Source: Devosia sediminis (lineage in GTDB: Bacteria > Pseudomonadota > Alphaproteobacteria > Rhizobiales > Devosiaceae). Taken from it: a stretch of 64,000 nucleotides of DNA. Below, in pieces: positions 35,769 through 45,277 of the stretch. The stretch is taken from positions 124,001 to 188,000 of the forward strand of contig NZ_JAEKMH010000004.1 of NCBI RefSeq assembly GCF_016411825.1, read 5' to 3'. A model generated the notes under the pieces. It saw nothing but the letters and a program-made list of their open reading frames with translations. It was not told the origin of the DNA and ran no database searches. Numbering within the stretch: the first letter of the stretch is position 1; each line of letters starts with the position of its first letter. The position numbers were made by a program, and so were the translations under genes.

Positions 35769-36197
35769 TTAAACCGCCAGCTCTTCCAGATTGAGGGAAT
35801 CCGCCAGGGTCGTCCGATCGAGCACGGCGCGCGTGGCCAGGGTCACCCGCTCGAAGACGTGGCGCACTTCGCAGCTCGCCTCGTCCTTGCAGTCGGTGCA
35901 CTTGCGATAGGCGATTTTGCTGAGGCATGGCAGCGGCGCGATCGGCCCGTCGATCAGCCGCAGCACTTCGCCATAGGTGATTTCCTCGGGCGCCCGCAGC
36001 AGCTCATAGCCGCCCATGCGGCCGCGGCGGGAATTGACGATGCCGGCGCGCTTCAACTCGAGCAGGATCTGCTCGAGGAATTTCTTGGGTATCGCCTGGT
36101 CCTGCGAAATCTCGCCGATCATGCGGCTCTGGCCACGACCGGCGCGCGCCAGGGCCACCAGGGCCCTCAGCGCATATTTGGCCTTTTGCGAGATCAT
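35769..36197 (-). CDS. Rrf2-family transcriptional regulator with cysteine cluster
   Basis: A 142-residue regulator with an N-terminal winged helix (MISQKAKYALRALVALARAG, recognition region around KKFLEQILLELKRAGIV) and cysteines C91, C100, C103 and C109 in the effector segment. Rrf2 proteins such as IscR, NsrR and RirA bind an Fe-S cluster through three cysteines in this place, so this one probably senses iron-sulfur status, oxygen or nitric oxide. The spacing does not settle which subgroup. It lies 18 bp after the KefB-like gene on the same strand and may be co-transcribed. Confidence 0.88.
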   Translation of the reverse strand: MISQKAKYALRALVALARAGRGQSRMIGEISQDQAIPKKFLEQILLELKRAGIVNSRRGRMGGYELLRAPEEITYGEVLRLIDGPIAPLPCLSKIAYRKCTDCKDEASCEVRHVFERVTLATRAVLDRTTLADSLNLEELAV

Positions 36198-36215
36198 CGC
36201 TTCCCCCTGTCGCCG

Positions 36216-38669
36216 TCAGCCCTTGGGCTCCGGCACCACCACCGGCACTTCGCCTGGCGACTGGTCCTTCTTGGCCGTGTCATCCGTGTCTTCGGACGGC
36301 TCGGCCTTCTCCTCGACGGCCTCGGCCGGTGCGTCTTCCGCAGCGACCGGCGCAGGGTCGATCGGCACGATCTCGGCCGGCGGCAGGCTGTCCGTTTCGA
36401 CCGGTGCCTCGGCGCTGTCCCCGGTGTCAATTTCCGGCACCGCTTCGACCACCGGCAGCACGTCGGCCGCAACCGGCGCCTCGGCCGTTTCCACCTCGAC
36501 CTCAACCGTCTCCGCCGCGACCTCGGGCGTTTCGGTTTCCGCTTCGGCGCTCACCGGCGTGACATCCGCTCCATCGGCAGACGGTTCGACGGCAACGGAT
36601 GGCTCAGCCACAAGGACGGCATCGGGCGTTTCCGGCATGGATTCCGGTTCGGCTGCGGCTTCCGGCTCAATCACGGCGGGCTCGACTACGGGCTCAGGCT
36701 CGACGAGTGCAACGGGCTCGTCGACCACCAGAGGCGTCGCCGCCAAGGTTTCGGTGACCGGTTCCGGCACGCTCACCACCGGTTCGGTCACGGCCGCGAC
36801 AACGGCGGCCTTGGCGAGGATATTCTCGGCCGCCGGCAGCTTGGGCTCTTCCTGCGGCTGCACGCCCCTGGCCTCGTCGCTGCGCAGATAGGTCAGGATA
36901 CCCTTGCCGATCTCGCGCTCGCCCCGGATGACCGTGGTGGCGCCGCAGCTTCTGAGGAAGGACTCCTCCTCTTCCGAATAGGCGCGGGCGACGATGGAAA
37001 TTCCCGGATTGAGCTTGCGGCCGCTTTCGCAGACCGAGCCGGCCTCGAAGCCGTTGGAAATCGCGACCAGGAGGCTGCGCGCCGCCGGCAGATTGGCGAG
37101 CCGCAGCACGTCCTCGCTGGCGGCATTGCCGAACACCACTTCCAGCCCCTCGGCCCGCGCCGCGGCCACGTCGTGGTCGGAATCCTCGATGACCACAATG
37201 CCATTGCCATCGGCCTTGATGCCGGCCGCCACGATGCGACCGACCTGGCCATAGCCCACCAGCACGGTGTGCCCGGTCTGCTCGGACGGCTCCCCGGTAT
37301 CGTCGTCGGCTCCGGGCGCACCCCGGTCCACCGCGCCCTGGGTGGGCGCATCGGTGACCGCCGGGCCCTGCGCAGCCATGCTCGGCTCGAGCGGTTCGAT
37401 CGGGGCAGCCTTGGGCTCGGCGCCCTTGTGCGTCGCGATGCGGGCCTCGAGCCTTGGTTTCACCAGGTCGAGCACAAAGAACACGACAGGGTTGAGCACG
37501 ATGGAAATCAGCGCGCCGGCGAGGATCAGGTCCTGTCCTTCGGGCGGCATGATGGCAAGGGCCACGCCCATGCTGGCCAGGATGAAGGAGAATTCGCCGA
37601 TCTGCGCCAGCGAGGCCGAAATGGTCAGCGCCGTGCCCACCGGGCGGCGGAACAGGATGACGATCCAGAAGGCTGCCAGCGACTTGCCGATGACGATGAT
37701 GAACACCGTCGCCAGCACCAGAAGCGGCTGCTCGACAAGGATCGAGGGATCGAACAGCATGCCGACCGACACGAAGAACAGCACCGCGAAAGCGTCGCGC
37801 AGCGGCAGCGTTTCATTGGCGGCGCGGTGGCTGAGCTCGCTTTCCGAAAGGATCATGCCGGCAAAGAACGCGCCCAGCGCCAGCGACACGCCGAACAGCA
37901 CGGCCGAGCCGAGCGCTACGCCCAGGGCAATGGCGAGTACCGCGAGACGGAACAGTTCGCGGCTGCCGGTATGGGCGGTGGCATGCAGCGCCCATGGAAT
38001 GACGCGCCGCCCCACCACCAGCATGAAGCCGACAAAGGCCGCCACCTTGAGCACGGTGAGGCCCAGAATGCCCCAGATGCCGATATCCATGCCCAGCATG
38101 CGGGTCACGAAGGACACGAAGGGATCGTGCACGTCGCTGGTGCCGTTGAGGCTGGCAATGGCCGGCACCAGCACCAGCGCCAGCACCATGGCGAGGTCTT
38201 CCACGATCAGCCAGCCGACGGCGATGCGGCCGCGCTCGCTTTCGATCAGGCGCCGGTCCTGCAGCGCCTTGAGTAGCACCACGGTTGAGGCCACCGAAAG
38301 CGCGAGGCCGAACAGCACCGATGCCCCCAGGTCCCAGCCGAGCAGGAGCCCCAGACCCGCGCCCAGCAGCGTCGCCACGCCCATCTGCACCACGGCGCCG
38401 GGAATGGCGATGGCGCGCACGCTCATCAGGTCCTTGAGCGAGAAATGGAGGCCGACGCCGAACATCAGGAGGATGACGCCCAGTTCCGCCAGCTCGGCGC
38501 CCAGCGCCTGATCGGCGACGAAGCCCGGCGTATAGGGACCAGCCAGGATGCCGGCGAACAGATACCCCACCAGCGGCGGCATTTTCAGCCGGTTGGCGAT
38601 CATCCCGAAGATATAGGCCAGCACCAGACCCGCGACGATCGTTGTGATCAGGGGGGTTTCGTGGTGCAT
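36216..38669 (-). CDS. KefB/YbaL-like cation:proton antiporter with TrkA-N domain and long acidic tail
   Basis: An 817-residue membrane protein. About 12 membrane helices (1-390) form a CPA2 sodium/proton-exchanger fold, with LVGYLFAGILAGPYTPGF and ALSVASTVVLLKALQDRR. A TrkA-N Rossmann domain follows (about 440-560, TVLVGYGQVGRIVAAGI) and should bind a nucleotide for gating. The last 215 or so residues are a Pro/Glu/Ala/Val-rich repeat tail unlike the usual family end and probably disordered. The protein is likely to exchange potassium or other cations for protons; glutathione gating as in KefB cannot be assumed. Confidence 0.88.
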   Translation of the reverse strand: MHHETPLITTIVAGLVLAYIFGMIANRLKMPPLVGYLFAGILAGPYTPGFVADQALGAELAELGVILLMFGVGLHFSLKDLMSVRAIAIPGAVVQMGVATLLGAGLGLLLGWDLGASVLFGLALSVASTVVLLKALQDRRLIESERGRIAVGWLIVEDLAMVLALVLVPAIASLNGTSDVHDPFVSFVTRMLGMDIGIWGILGLTVLKVAAFVGFMLVVGRRVIPWALHATAHTGSRELFRLAVLAIALGVALGSAVLFGVSLALGAFFAGMILSESELSHRAANETLPLRDAFAVLFFVSVGMLFDPSILVEQPLLVLATVFIIVIGKSLAAFWIVILFRRPVGTALTISASLAQIGEFSFILASMGVALAIMPPEGQDLILAGALISIVLNPVVFFVLDLVKPRLEARIATHKGAEPKAAPIEPLEPSMAAQGPAVTDAPTQGAVDRGAPGADDDTGEPSEQTGHTVLVGYGQVGRIVAAGIKADGNGIVVIEDSDHDVAAARAEGLEVVFGNAASEDVLRLANLPAARSLLVAISNGFEAGSVCESGRKLNPGISIVARAYSEEEESFLRSCGATTVIRGEREIGKGILTYLRSDEARGVQPQEEPKLPAAENILAKAAVVAAVTEPVVSVPEPVTETLAATPLVVDEPVALVEPEPVVEPAVIEPEAAAEPESMPETPDAVLVAEPSVAVEPSADGADVTPVSAEAETETPEVAAETVEVEVETAEAPVAADVLPVVEAVPEIDTGDSAEAPVETDSLPPAEIVPIDPAPVAAEDAPAEAVEEKAEPSEDTDDTAKKDQSPGEVPVVVPEPKG

Positions 38670-38838
38670 CGGCGCCTCCGTCTTCGTTGGAATAAAACTC
38701 TATAGTCACAATGGGGTATCGATCCCCCAGGCGCAAGCGGATCATCGGCACAAAGCGATTGTCCGTTCGGATGATGCGCGCCGTCTCATAGAGACAGGAT
38801 GTTTGGCTGAATTGAGACTTTGAGAGCTGTAAGGAAGG

Positions 38839-38953
38839 CCCCCACCCGGCCTCCCCCTGAAGGAGGGGGAGGAGCGGATCGGCGTTCGACCGAAGCCTCA
38901 CCGCAAACTCGATAGGTCCCTCCCCCCGTCTTCCGGGGGAGGTTAGGTGGGGG
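38839..38953. repeat. Paired palindromic element, copy 5
   Basis: The left arm CCCCCACCCGGCCTCCCCCT and the right arm ending GGTTAGGTGGGGG are inverted. It fills part of the 303-bp gap between the antiporter start and the end of the helicase gene; nothing else is seen in that gap. Confidence 0.8.
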
Positions 38954-38972
38954 CCCTTCTCCCTGGACGCCC

Positions 38973-40064
38973 TCAACTGACGATCGTGATCTTTTCCGCC
39001 GCCCGCGTGATGCCGGTATAGAGCCAGCGCGCCCGCTCCTCGCGGAATACGAAGCTCTCGTCGAAGAGATAGACATTGTCCCACTGGCTGCCCTGCGCCT
39101 TGTGGACGGTGAGGCAGTAGCCGAAGGTGAATTCGTCGAACTGCCGCCGTTCGGGCCAGCTCATCGCGTCCTCTTCGCCCGAAAAGAAGGCCTTGTGGGT
39201 CAGGACCCGCGCCTCGCCCTTGCCCTCGTCATCGGCCAAGAGGAGACTCCACTTGCCGTTGGAGCGCCGCGTCGTATCGGTGACGATCCAGATCTGCCCG
39301 TTGAGCAGGCGCTTGCGCGGGTTGTTGCGGAGGCACACCATGCGGTCGCCCACGACCGGCTCGTGAAAGGGCAGGCCCTTCAGCTCGCGCAGCCGGTCAT
39401 TATAGGTCAGCCGCGTCTTGTTGCGCCCCACCAGCACCTGGTCGGCTTCCATGACCGCGTCGCGGTCCACCTGGTCGCGCCCCACAACCACGCTTTCGCC
39501 ATAGCGCCCATGTTCGAGATAGCCGCCCTCACGCACCGCCATCGAGAGCTGGATGATCGGATTGTCCGCCGCCTGCCGATGGATCTCGGTCAGCATGATG
39601 TCGGGCTCCTTGGCAATGAAGAAGCCCGCCCCCTGCACCGGCGGCAACTGGAACGGGTCGCCCAGCACCAGTACCTTCACCCCGAAGGAAAGGAGATCGG
39701 CACCCAGTTGCTCGTCCACCATCGACACCTCGTCGATGACGATGAGGTCGGCGTCCGCCGCCGGGCTTTCGGGGTCGAGCACGAAGCGCGGTTCGCCCTC
39801 CTTCTCGCTCACCAGCGTATAGATGAGGCTATGGATGGTCTGGGCGCCCTTGCAGCCGCGCTTGCGCATGACCATCGCCGCCTTGCCGGTAAAGGCGGCG
39901 TATTTGACCGAGCGCACATCCTGCGCCAGGTGCACGGCCAGCGTCGATTTGCCGGTGCCGGCCCAGCCGAACAGGCGAAACACCTGCGGCCCGTCACGGT
40001 CCTTGAGCCAGGCCGAAACCGCCACCAGGGCTGCATCCTGCTGCGACGACCAGACCGGTGGCAT
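38973..40064 (-). CDS. RecD-like superfamily 1 DNA helicase
   Basis: A compact 363-residue helicase of the RecD/Dda type. Walker A is GWAGTGKST (about 33-41), motif II is LIVIDEVSMVDE, motif III is VLGDPFQLPPVQG, and the C-terminal motifs are FGYCLTVHKAQGSQW and WLYTGITRAAEKI. There is no nuclease domain. Such short proteins are common in alphaproteobacteria, with an unsettled role in replication or repair. The stop of this gene and the start of the FAH gene upstream are head to tail (overlap of one base at 40064). Confidence 0.93.
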   Translation of the reverse strand: MPPVWSSQQDAALVAVSAWLKDRDGPQVFRLFGWAGTGKSTLAVHLAQDVRSVKYAAFTGKAAMVMRKRGCKGAQTIHSLIYTLVSEKEGEPRFVLDPESPAADADLIVIDEVSMVDEQLGADLLSFGVKVLVLGDPFQLPPVQGAGFFIAKEPDIMLTEIHRQAADNPIIQLSMAVREGGYLEHGRYGESVVVGRDQVDRDAVMEADQVLVGRNKTRLTYNDRLRELKGLPFHEPVVGDRMVCLRNNPRKRLLNGQIWIVTDTTRRSNGKWSLLLADDEGKGEARVLTHKAFFSGEEDAMSWPERRQFDEFTFGYCLTVHKAQGSQWDNVYLFDESFVFREERARWLYTGITRAAEKITIVS

Positions 40065-40747
40065 CAGGCGATCACCGTCGACACCGTCCCGACGCCCTCG
40101 ATCTGGCCTTCGATCACATCGCGCCGCCGCACCGCGCCGACCCCGGCCGGCGTGCCGGTCATGATGAGGTCGCCGGCCCGGAGGCCGACAAGGCGGCTCA
40201 GAAAGGCGATGGTCTCGGGCACGCTCCAGATCTGTTCGCTGAGGTCACCGCGCTGCCGCTCGGCGCCATTGACCGAAAGCGTGATGGCGCCGCGCGCCGG
40301 ATGACCGATGACACTGGCCGGGACAATCGTACCGATCGGGGCCGACTGGTCGAAGGCCTTGGCCATTTCCCACGGTCGCCCGGCCTTCTTGGCCACGGCC
40401 TGGAGGTCGCGGCGGGTCATGTCGAGCCCGGCGGCATAGCCGAAGACATGGTCCAGCGCTTCGTGCGGGCCGATATCGGCGCCGTCCCTGCCGATGGCCA
40501 CCACCAGTTCGATCTCGTGGTGGAAATCCTGGGTCTCCGACGGATAGGCGATCGGCGCGCCCTCGGTCACCACCGCATCGGCCGGCTTGGCAAAGAAAAA
40601 CGGCGGGTCGCGCACGTCATTTCCCATTTCCCTGATGTGCTCGGCATAGTTGCGCCCGACGCAATAAATGCGCCGCACCGGATAGAGGCCCCCACCCTGG
40701 ACCGGGATCAGCACCGGCGGCGTGGCCGCAACAACGAGATCAGCCAC
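40064..40747 (-). CDS. Fumarylacetoacetate hydrolase family protein
   Basis: A 227-residue protein with the FAH fold: [29 protein letters not shown], the metal-binding [16 protein letters not shown] and [12 protein letters not shown]. Family members hydrolyse or decarboxylate acylpyruvates and similar diketo acids with Mg2+. The GTG at 40747 is preferred: AGGAG lies 7 bases before it, inside the last codons of the upstream aldo/keto reductase gene, whose stop it overlaps by 8 bases. An ATG at 40774 is possible. The substrate is unknown. Confidence 0.88.
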   Translation of the reverse strand: MADLVVAATPPVLIPVQGGGLYPVRRIYCVGRNYAEHIREMGNDVRDPPFFFAKPADAVVTEGAPIAYPSETQDFHHEIELVVAIGRDGADIGPHEALDHVFGYAAGLDMTRRDLQAVAKKAGRPWEMAKAFDQSAPIGTIVPASVIGHPARGAITLSVNGAERQRGDLSEQIWSVPETIAFLSRLVGLRAGDLIMTGTPAGVGAVRRRDVIEGQIEGVGTVSTVIA

Positions 40748-41801
40748 GCTTGAACTCCTCGGCATAGGGGCCAATGAGGTCGAGATCGATCTTGCCCAGC
40801 CGGTCCTGCGCGGTGAATGACTGGTGCCAGTAGGGATAAAGCAGCGGCGGGCGGCTCGCCATGTCGAGCCGCTTGCGCTCCTCGGCGTTGAGGTCGAGAT
40901 GCGCGGCGGCGATATTGTCTGCGAACTGCGCCTCGTTGCGCCCGCCGATGATGACCGAGGTGACGCCCGGCCGCTCCAGCAGCCAGCTCAGCGCCACCTG
41001 GGCGCCGGACACGCCGCGCTCCTCGGCGATGGCGACGATGACGTCGATGACGTCGTAGAGCTTTTCCCAGTCATAGACCGGCGGCTCGCGGAACCCGCCC
41101 ACATGCCGGCCGCTTTCCGGGCCGCCGTCGCGCCGATACTTGCCCGACAGCAGCCCGCCGGCCAGCGGCGACCAGATCAGCATGCCCAGGCCCTGGTCCT
41201 GCGAAATCGGCACCAGTTCGTATTCGGCGTCGCGCGAATGCAGCGAATAGTGGACCTGCTGGGAAACGAAGCGCTCGCCCTGGCGCTTCTCGGCCGCCAT
41301 CAGGGCCTTCATGATGTGCCAGCCGGAATAGTTCGAGCAGCCGATATAGCGGACATGTCCATGGCGCACGAGCGTGTCCAGCGCTTCCATCGTCTCCTCG
41401 ATCGGCGTCATGCCGTCCCATTCGTGCACCTGGTAGAGGTCGATGACATCGGTCTTGAGCCGCTTGAGGCTCGCCTTGCACTGCTCGATGATGTGGTGGC
41501 GGGAAAGGCCGATCTGGTTGGGCCCCTCGCCCATCTTGAAGCGCACTTTCGTGGCCACCAGCGCCTTCTGCCGGCGGCCGTTCTCGGCCAGCACCTGCCC
41601 CAGGATTTCCTCGGAAATCCCGGCATTGTAGACATTGGCCGTATCGTAGAGATTGATTCCGGCATCGAGGCAGAGATCGATCTGCCGCGCCGCGGCATGC
41701 AGATCGGTATGGCCGATCTTCTGGCTGCCGCCAAAGGTCATGGTGCCCATGGTGAGCTTGGAGACTCTGAGCCCCGAACGCCCGAGATAGCGGTACTCCA
41801 T
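40740..41801 (-). CDS. Aldo/keto reductase
   Basis: A 353-residue NADPH-dependent oxidoreductase of the (beta/alpha)8 barrel type. The catalytic tetrad region is visible as [10 protein letters not shown] (Asp and Tyr), ALVATKVRF (Lys) and [10 protein letters not shown] (His), and the cofactor end as [23 protein letters not shown] precedes ATG 41801. It is co-directional and overlapping with the FAH-family gene, which suggests a shared small catabolic pathway, but its substrate cannot be stated. Confidence 0.92.
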   Translation of the reverse strand: MEYRYLGRSGLRVSKLTMGTMTFGGSQKIGHTDLHAAARQIDLCLDAGINLYDTANVYNAGISEEILGQVLAENGRRQKALVATKVRFKMGEGPNQIGLSRHHIIEQCKASLKRLKTDVIDLYQVHEWDGMTPIEETMEALDTLVRHGHVRYIGCSNYSGWHIMKALMAAEKRQGERFVSQQVHYSLHSRDAEYELVPISQDQGLGMLIWSPLAGGLLSGKYRRDGGPESGRHVGGFREPPVYDWEKLYDVIDVIVAIAEERGVSGAQVALSWLLERPGVTSVIIGGRNEAQFADNIAAAHLDLNAEERKRLDMASRPPLLYPYWHQSFTAQDRLGKIDLDLIGPYAEEFKRG

Positions 41802-41923
41802 GGATTCCTCCTTTGTTCTGCCCGCAAGGAGTAAAGGCGGCGCCGGTGAGGGTCAATGGCCGCCTCGCCAGACGGCACAGAATCACGGCATTCTGCGGCC
41901 GTTGCATGGTTGGGGGAGAAGTC

Positions 41924-42613
41924 ATGCGTTTCAGGCTTTTGCTGGCATTGCTGGTGATGGTTGCAGGTCCGGCTCATGCGCAGGACGGCGCTGCGCGCTA
42001 TGCCGGCGACTGGCAGGTGACCGAGGGGGGCGGCGGCACCGGCATGTGCCGGGTCAATCTCGCCACCAATAGCGGCACGTTTGGGCTCTGGGCCACGAGC
42101 CTCGGCTGCCTTGGCCCCATCGCCATGGTCAATGGCTGGCGCACCGAGGGCGGCAATCTTCACCTTCTGGGCTATGACGGCAATCCCGTCGCCACCTTCT
42201 CGCCCAATGGACGGGCGCTGGACGGGCGTTTTGCCGATGGCGCACCGGCGGTCCTCGCGCCGCTCAGCGGCCAGAATGTCGCCTCCAACATGCCGGCCCC
42301 GGCGCAGAACTGCATCCGCCATCCCGCCAGCGGCTATTGTGCCGATGCGTCCGACATTGCCGTGCCCACCGCCTTTCCGCTCTGGGTGCGTGGCGCGCAT
42401 CTGCTCAATATCCGCGCCCTGCCCGATGGCAACAGCGACCTCCTTGGCCAGACCCAGCCCAACCAGTGCTTCATGATTGATAGCTGCCAGGCTACACCGG
42501 ATGGCATCCGCTGCCATATCGCGCCCGGCCAGAACGACCTGCCCACCGGCTACGTGCTGAAACACTTCACCGACAGCCAGGGCACCTTCATCGGCTTCCA
42601 GAATTTTTGCTGA
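41924..42613 (+). CDS. Secreted protein with AprI/Inh-like domain and SH3-like C-terminal half
   Basis: A 230-residue exported protein with a signal peptide (MRFRLLLALLVMVAGPAHA). Residues about 25-110 (YAGDWQVTEGGGGTGMCRV, then LGYDGNPVATFSPNG) resemble the AprI/Inh beta-barrel of metalloprotease inhibitors. The C-terminal part (about 140-230) has FPLWVRGAHLLNIRALPDGN, typical of an SH3-like domain, and several paired cysteines. No protease gene lies nearby, so an inhibitor role is uncertain. GGGGGAGAAG precedes ATG 41924; upstream open codons are not needed. Confidence 0.7.
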   Translation: MRFRLLLALLVMVAGPAHAQDGAARYAGDWQVTEGGGGTGMCRVNLATNSGTFGLWATSLGCLGPIAMVNGWRTEGGNLHLLGYDGNPVATFSPNGRALDGRFADGAPAVLAPLSGQNVASNMPAPAQNCIRHPASGYCADASDIAVPTAFPLWVRGAHLLNIRALPDGNSDLLGQTQPNQCFMIDSCQATPDGIRCHIAPGQNDLPTGYVLKHFTDSQGTFIGFQNFC

Positions 42614-42620
42614 GGCAAAG

Positions 42621-42983
42621 ATGGCAGGGAGCGCCCTCATCACCGGCACATGCCATTGCGGCGCGGTGTCCATCACCGTGCCGGCCCCGCCTTCGGAAAT
42701 AACCCACTGCAATTGCAGCCTTTGCCGGCGCTATGGTGTGCTCTGGGCCTATTATCAGATGGCCGAGGTCACCATCGAGACCAAGGGCACCGACACCTAT
42801 GCCTGGGGCGGCCGCAATGTCGATTTCCACCGCTGCACCAAGTGTGGTTGCGTCACCCATTGGTGGCCACGCAAAGCGGGACGCGACCGCCTCGGCATCA
42901 ATATCCGGCTGTTTGACCAGGCCCTTATCGAAGGGGCAAAAATCCATCATAAGGACTCGGCAGGCACCGGCCTGTTTCACTGA
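42621..42983 (+). CDS. GFA-family (CENP-V/glutathione-dependent formaldehyde-activating) zinc protein
   Basis: A 120-residue protein with the GFA zinc pattern: C11 and C13 in GTCHCGAV, C30, C32 and C35 in HCNCSLCRR, and C72, C75 and C77 in HRCTKCGC. The family is named for a formaldehyde-glutathione enzyme, but most members have no proven reaction. It lies 7 bp after the Inh-like gene on the same strand. Confidence 0.92.
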   Translation: MAGSALITGTCHCGAVSITVPAPPSEITHCNCSLCRRYGVLWAYYQMAEVTIETKGTDTYAWGGRNVDFHRCTKCGCVTHWWPRKAGRDRLGINIRLFDQALIEGAKIHHKDSAGTGLFH

Positions 42984-43001
42984 CGCCCCGAAAGCACGCC
43001 C

Positions 43002-43865
43002 GTGCGCTCCAGCCTCTTTCTCCCCGTCCTCCTTGTCACCCTCGGCATGGTCTTCACCCAGACCGGGGCCAGCTTTGCGAAAATGCTGTTTCCGCTGGTC
43101 GGCGCCGGCGGGGCGACGGCGCTGCGCCTGACGCTCGCCGCCATCGTGCTGATCCTGGTCTTCCGCCCCTGGCGCTACCGGCTCGATCGCGCGCAATGGC
43201 GCGCCGTGCTGCTCTATGGCGGTGCCATGGGCGCGATGAACCTCTTTTTCTACGCCGCGCTCGAACACATTCCGCTTGGGCTTGCCGTGGCGCTCGAATT
43301 CACCGGCCCCCTGGCCGTGGCGCTGTTCGGCGCGCGCAAGCCGCTCGACTTTTTCTGGATTGCGCTCGCCGTCGCGGGCTTTGCCCTGCTGCTGCCTTGG
43401 GCGCAGACTGGGGGCGACATCGCCCCCATGGGCGTCGTCCTCGCCCTCTGCGCCGGCGCCTGCTGGGCCGGCTATATCGTCTTCGGCCAGCGCGCCGGAA
43501 CCGGCGGCGGCGCCCATATCGCGGCGCTCGGCGTCGGCACGGCGGCGCTGATCGCCCTGCCCTTCGGCGTGGCGACGGCGGGCACGGCGCTGCTCGATCC
43601 GGCGCTGCTGCCGCTCGCTCTCGCCGTTGCCTTGCTCTCGAGCGCCATTCCTTATGCGCTCGACATGGTAGCGCTGCCGCACATGCCCTCGCGCCTCTTC
43701 GGCATCCTGATGAGCGGCCAGCCGGCGCTGGCGGCCCTGTCTGGTTTCGTCATCCTGCGTGAAACCATCGGGCCGGTGCAGCTTGCCGGCATGGCGGCCA
43801 TCACCCTGGCCTCGGTGGGCGCAACGCTGACCATTGCAAGGCAGGGACAGGGAAGCGCCGCTTAG
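43002..43865 (+). CDS. EamA-family transporter, RhtA-like exporter
   Basis: A 287-residue membrane protein with ten expected helices in two EamA halves. The second half contains CAGACWAGYIVFGQRAG and the last part FGILMSGQPALAALSGFVIL, close to the threonine/homoserine exporter RhtA. The start is GTG at 43002. Export of amino acids or related small molecules is likely; the substrate is inferred only from resemblance. Confidence 0.87.
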   Translation: MRSSLFLPVLLVTLGMVFTQTGASFAKMLFPLVGAGGATALRLTLAAIVLILVFRPWRYRLDRAQWRAVLLYGGAMGAMNLFFYAALEHIPLGLAVALEFTGPLAVALFGARKPLDFFWIALAVAGFALLLPWAQTGGDIAPMGVVLALCAGACWAGYIVFGQRAGTGGGAHIAALGVGTAALIALPFGVATAGTALLDPALLPLALAVALLSSAIPYALDMVALPHMPSRLFGILMSGQPALAALSGFVILRETIGPVQLAGMAAITLASVGATLTIARQGQGSAA

Positions 43866-43929
43866 CGTCTTGGAATTGGCGTCGAGCGGGAGCATAGTCC
43901 GCGCTCAAATTGCGGAACGAGGGGTTTCG

Positions 43930-44328
43930 ATGCTCTACGCCATCCTGTGCTACAACGACGAAAACGCCGTCGCGTCCTGGACCAAGCAAGAAGACGCCGA
44001 ATGCATGGAGCGCCTGATGCAGGTGCAGTCCGGCATGGCCGCGCGCGGCAAGCTCGGTCCGGTGGTGCGCCTGTGGAATACCGACGAGGCCAAGACGCTG
44101 AAAAAATCCAGCGGCGAGCCGGTGGTCTTCGATGGTCCCTTCGCCGAGACCAAGGAACAGTTTTTGGGCTTTTACGTCGCCGACTGCGCCGACATGGATG
44201 AGGCGCTCGACTTCGCCCGTGATCTCGCCAAGGCCAATCCCGGCCTCGGCTCCTACGAAATCCGCCCCCTGCGCTTTTTCGGCGACAGCCACCTCACCAG
44301 CGCCCCGCAGGTGCAGGCGGCGGAGTAA
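43930..44328 (+). CDS. YCII/DGPF-domain protein
   Basis: A 132-residue protein with the YCII-related ferredoxin-like fold. MLYAILCYNDE starts the domain and VVFDGPFAETKEQFLGFYV gives the DGPF motif. Proteins of this kind are often encoded next to ECF sigma factors, which is not the case here. ATG 43930 follows GAGGGG. Function unknown. Confidence 0.88.
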   Translation: MLYAILCYNDENAVASWTKQEDAECMERLMQVQSGMAARGKLGPVVRLWNTDEAKTLKKSSGEPVVFDGPFAETKEQFLGFYVADCADMDEALDFARDLAKANPGLGSYEIRPLRFFGDSHLTSAPQVQAAE

Positions 44329-44349
44329 ACCTCGGAGCCTGTGTTCGTC

Positions 44350-44420
44350 CTCTCCCTCCCCCTTGTGGGGAGGGTAGCGAAGCTGCGCCTGACGGCGCTA
44401 GCGCAGCTAGGGTGGGGGTG
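44350..44420. repeat. Paired palindromic element, short copy 6
   Basis: CCTCTCCCTCCCCCTTGTGG and AGGGTGGGGGT are the outer arms, with GCGCCTGACGGCGCTAGCGC as an inner GC hairpin. It lies between the convergent ends of the YCII-like gene and panC. Confidence 0.7.
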
Positions 44421-44422
44421 CT

Positions 44423-45277
44423 CTAAACCTCCGCCCCAATCACCAGATTATCGATCAGCCGCGTTGTCCCCAGATGCGCCGCGACCGCCAGCAGGGCGCC
44501 GCGCGCGCCCACCGTGGTGATGGCGCCGAGGCTTTCGGGGTCGCGCACTTCCCAATACTGCACCCGGATGCGGTCCGACTGGGCCAGCACGGCTTTGCCG
44601 ACTTCGGCGAGCCGTGCCGCGTCGTGCTCGCCGCCGCGATAGGCGGCCTCGACGGCGCGGAGGCTCTGGTGGATCAGCGGCGCCGCCGCCCGATCCTCGG
44701 GCGAGAGGTAGATATTGCGCGAGCTCAGCGCCAGGCCATCGGCTTCGCGCACGATCGGCCCGCGCCGGATTTCGACCGGCACATCGAAATCGCGCACCAT
44801 GCGCTCGATGACGGCGCATTGCTGCGCATCCTTCTGGCCGAACACCGCCACATGCGGCTGCACCATGTTGAAGAGTTTCAGCACCACCGTGGTGACGCCG
44901 GTGAAATGCCCCGGCCGCATGGCGCCGCAGAGCGGACCCGACACCATGCTTTCCTCGACCAGCGTCGAGGCGCCGGTCGGATACATGTCTTCCACCGTGG
45001 GCAGGAAAAGCGCATCGACGCCGGCCGCTTCGAGCTTGGCGATATCGGCCTCGATGGGGCGCGGATAGCGGCTGAGGTCCTCGTTGGGCCCGAACTGCAG
45101 CGGATTGACGAAGATCGAGGCGATCACCACGTCGGCCGCTTCCCGCGCTTGGTGCATCAGGCTGATATGCCCTTCGTGCAGCGCGCCCATGGTCGGCACG
45201 AAGCCCAGGCGCTTGCCCAGAGGCAGCGCCGCGCGCCAGGCGCGAAGGCTCGCTTTGTCCCTCAGGATCACTGTCAT
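44423..45277 (-). CDS. panC: Pantothenate synthetase
   Basis: PanC joins pantoate and beta-alanine using ATP. The 284-residue enzyme shows VPTMGALHEGHISLM (HIGH-type motif), FVNPLQFGPNEDLSRYP, FGQKDAQQ and the KMSKS-like ALSSRNIYLSPEDR. Its start overlaps the coaBC stop by 4 bases (ATGA). It is the third gene of panB-coaBC-panC. Confidence 0.97.
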   Translation of the reverse strand: MTVILRDKASLRAWRAALPLGKRLGFVPTMGALHEGHISLMHQAREAADVVIASIFVNPLQFGPNEDLSRYPRPIEADIAKLEAAGVDALFLPTVEDMYPTGASTLVEESMVSGPLCGAMRPGHFTGVTTVVLKLFNMVQPHVAVFGQKDAQQCAVIERMVRDFDVPVEIRRGPIVREADGLALSSRNIYLSPEDRAAAPLIHQSLRAVEAAYRGGEHDAARLAEVGKAVLAQSDRIRVQYWEVRDPESLGAITTVGARGALLAVAAHLGTTRLIDNLVIGAEV

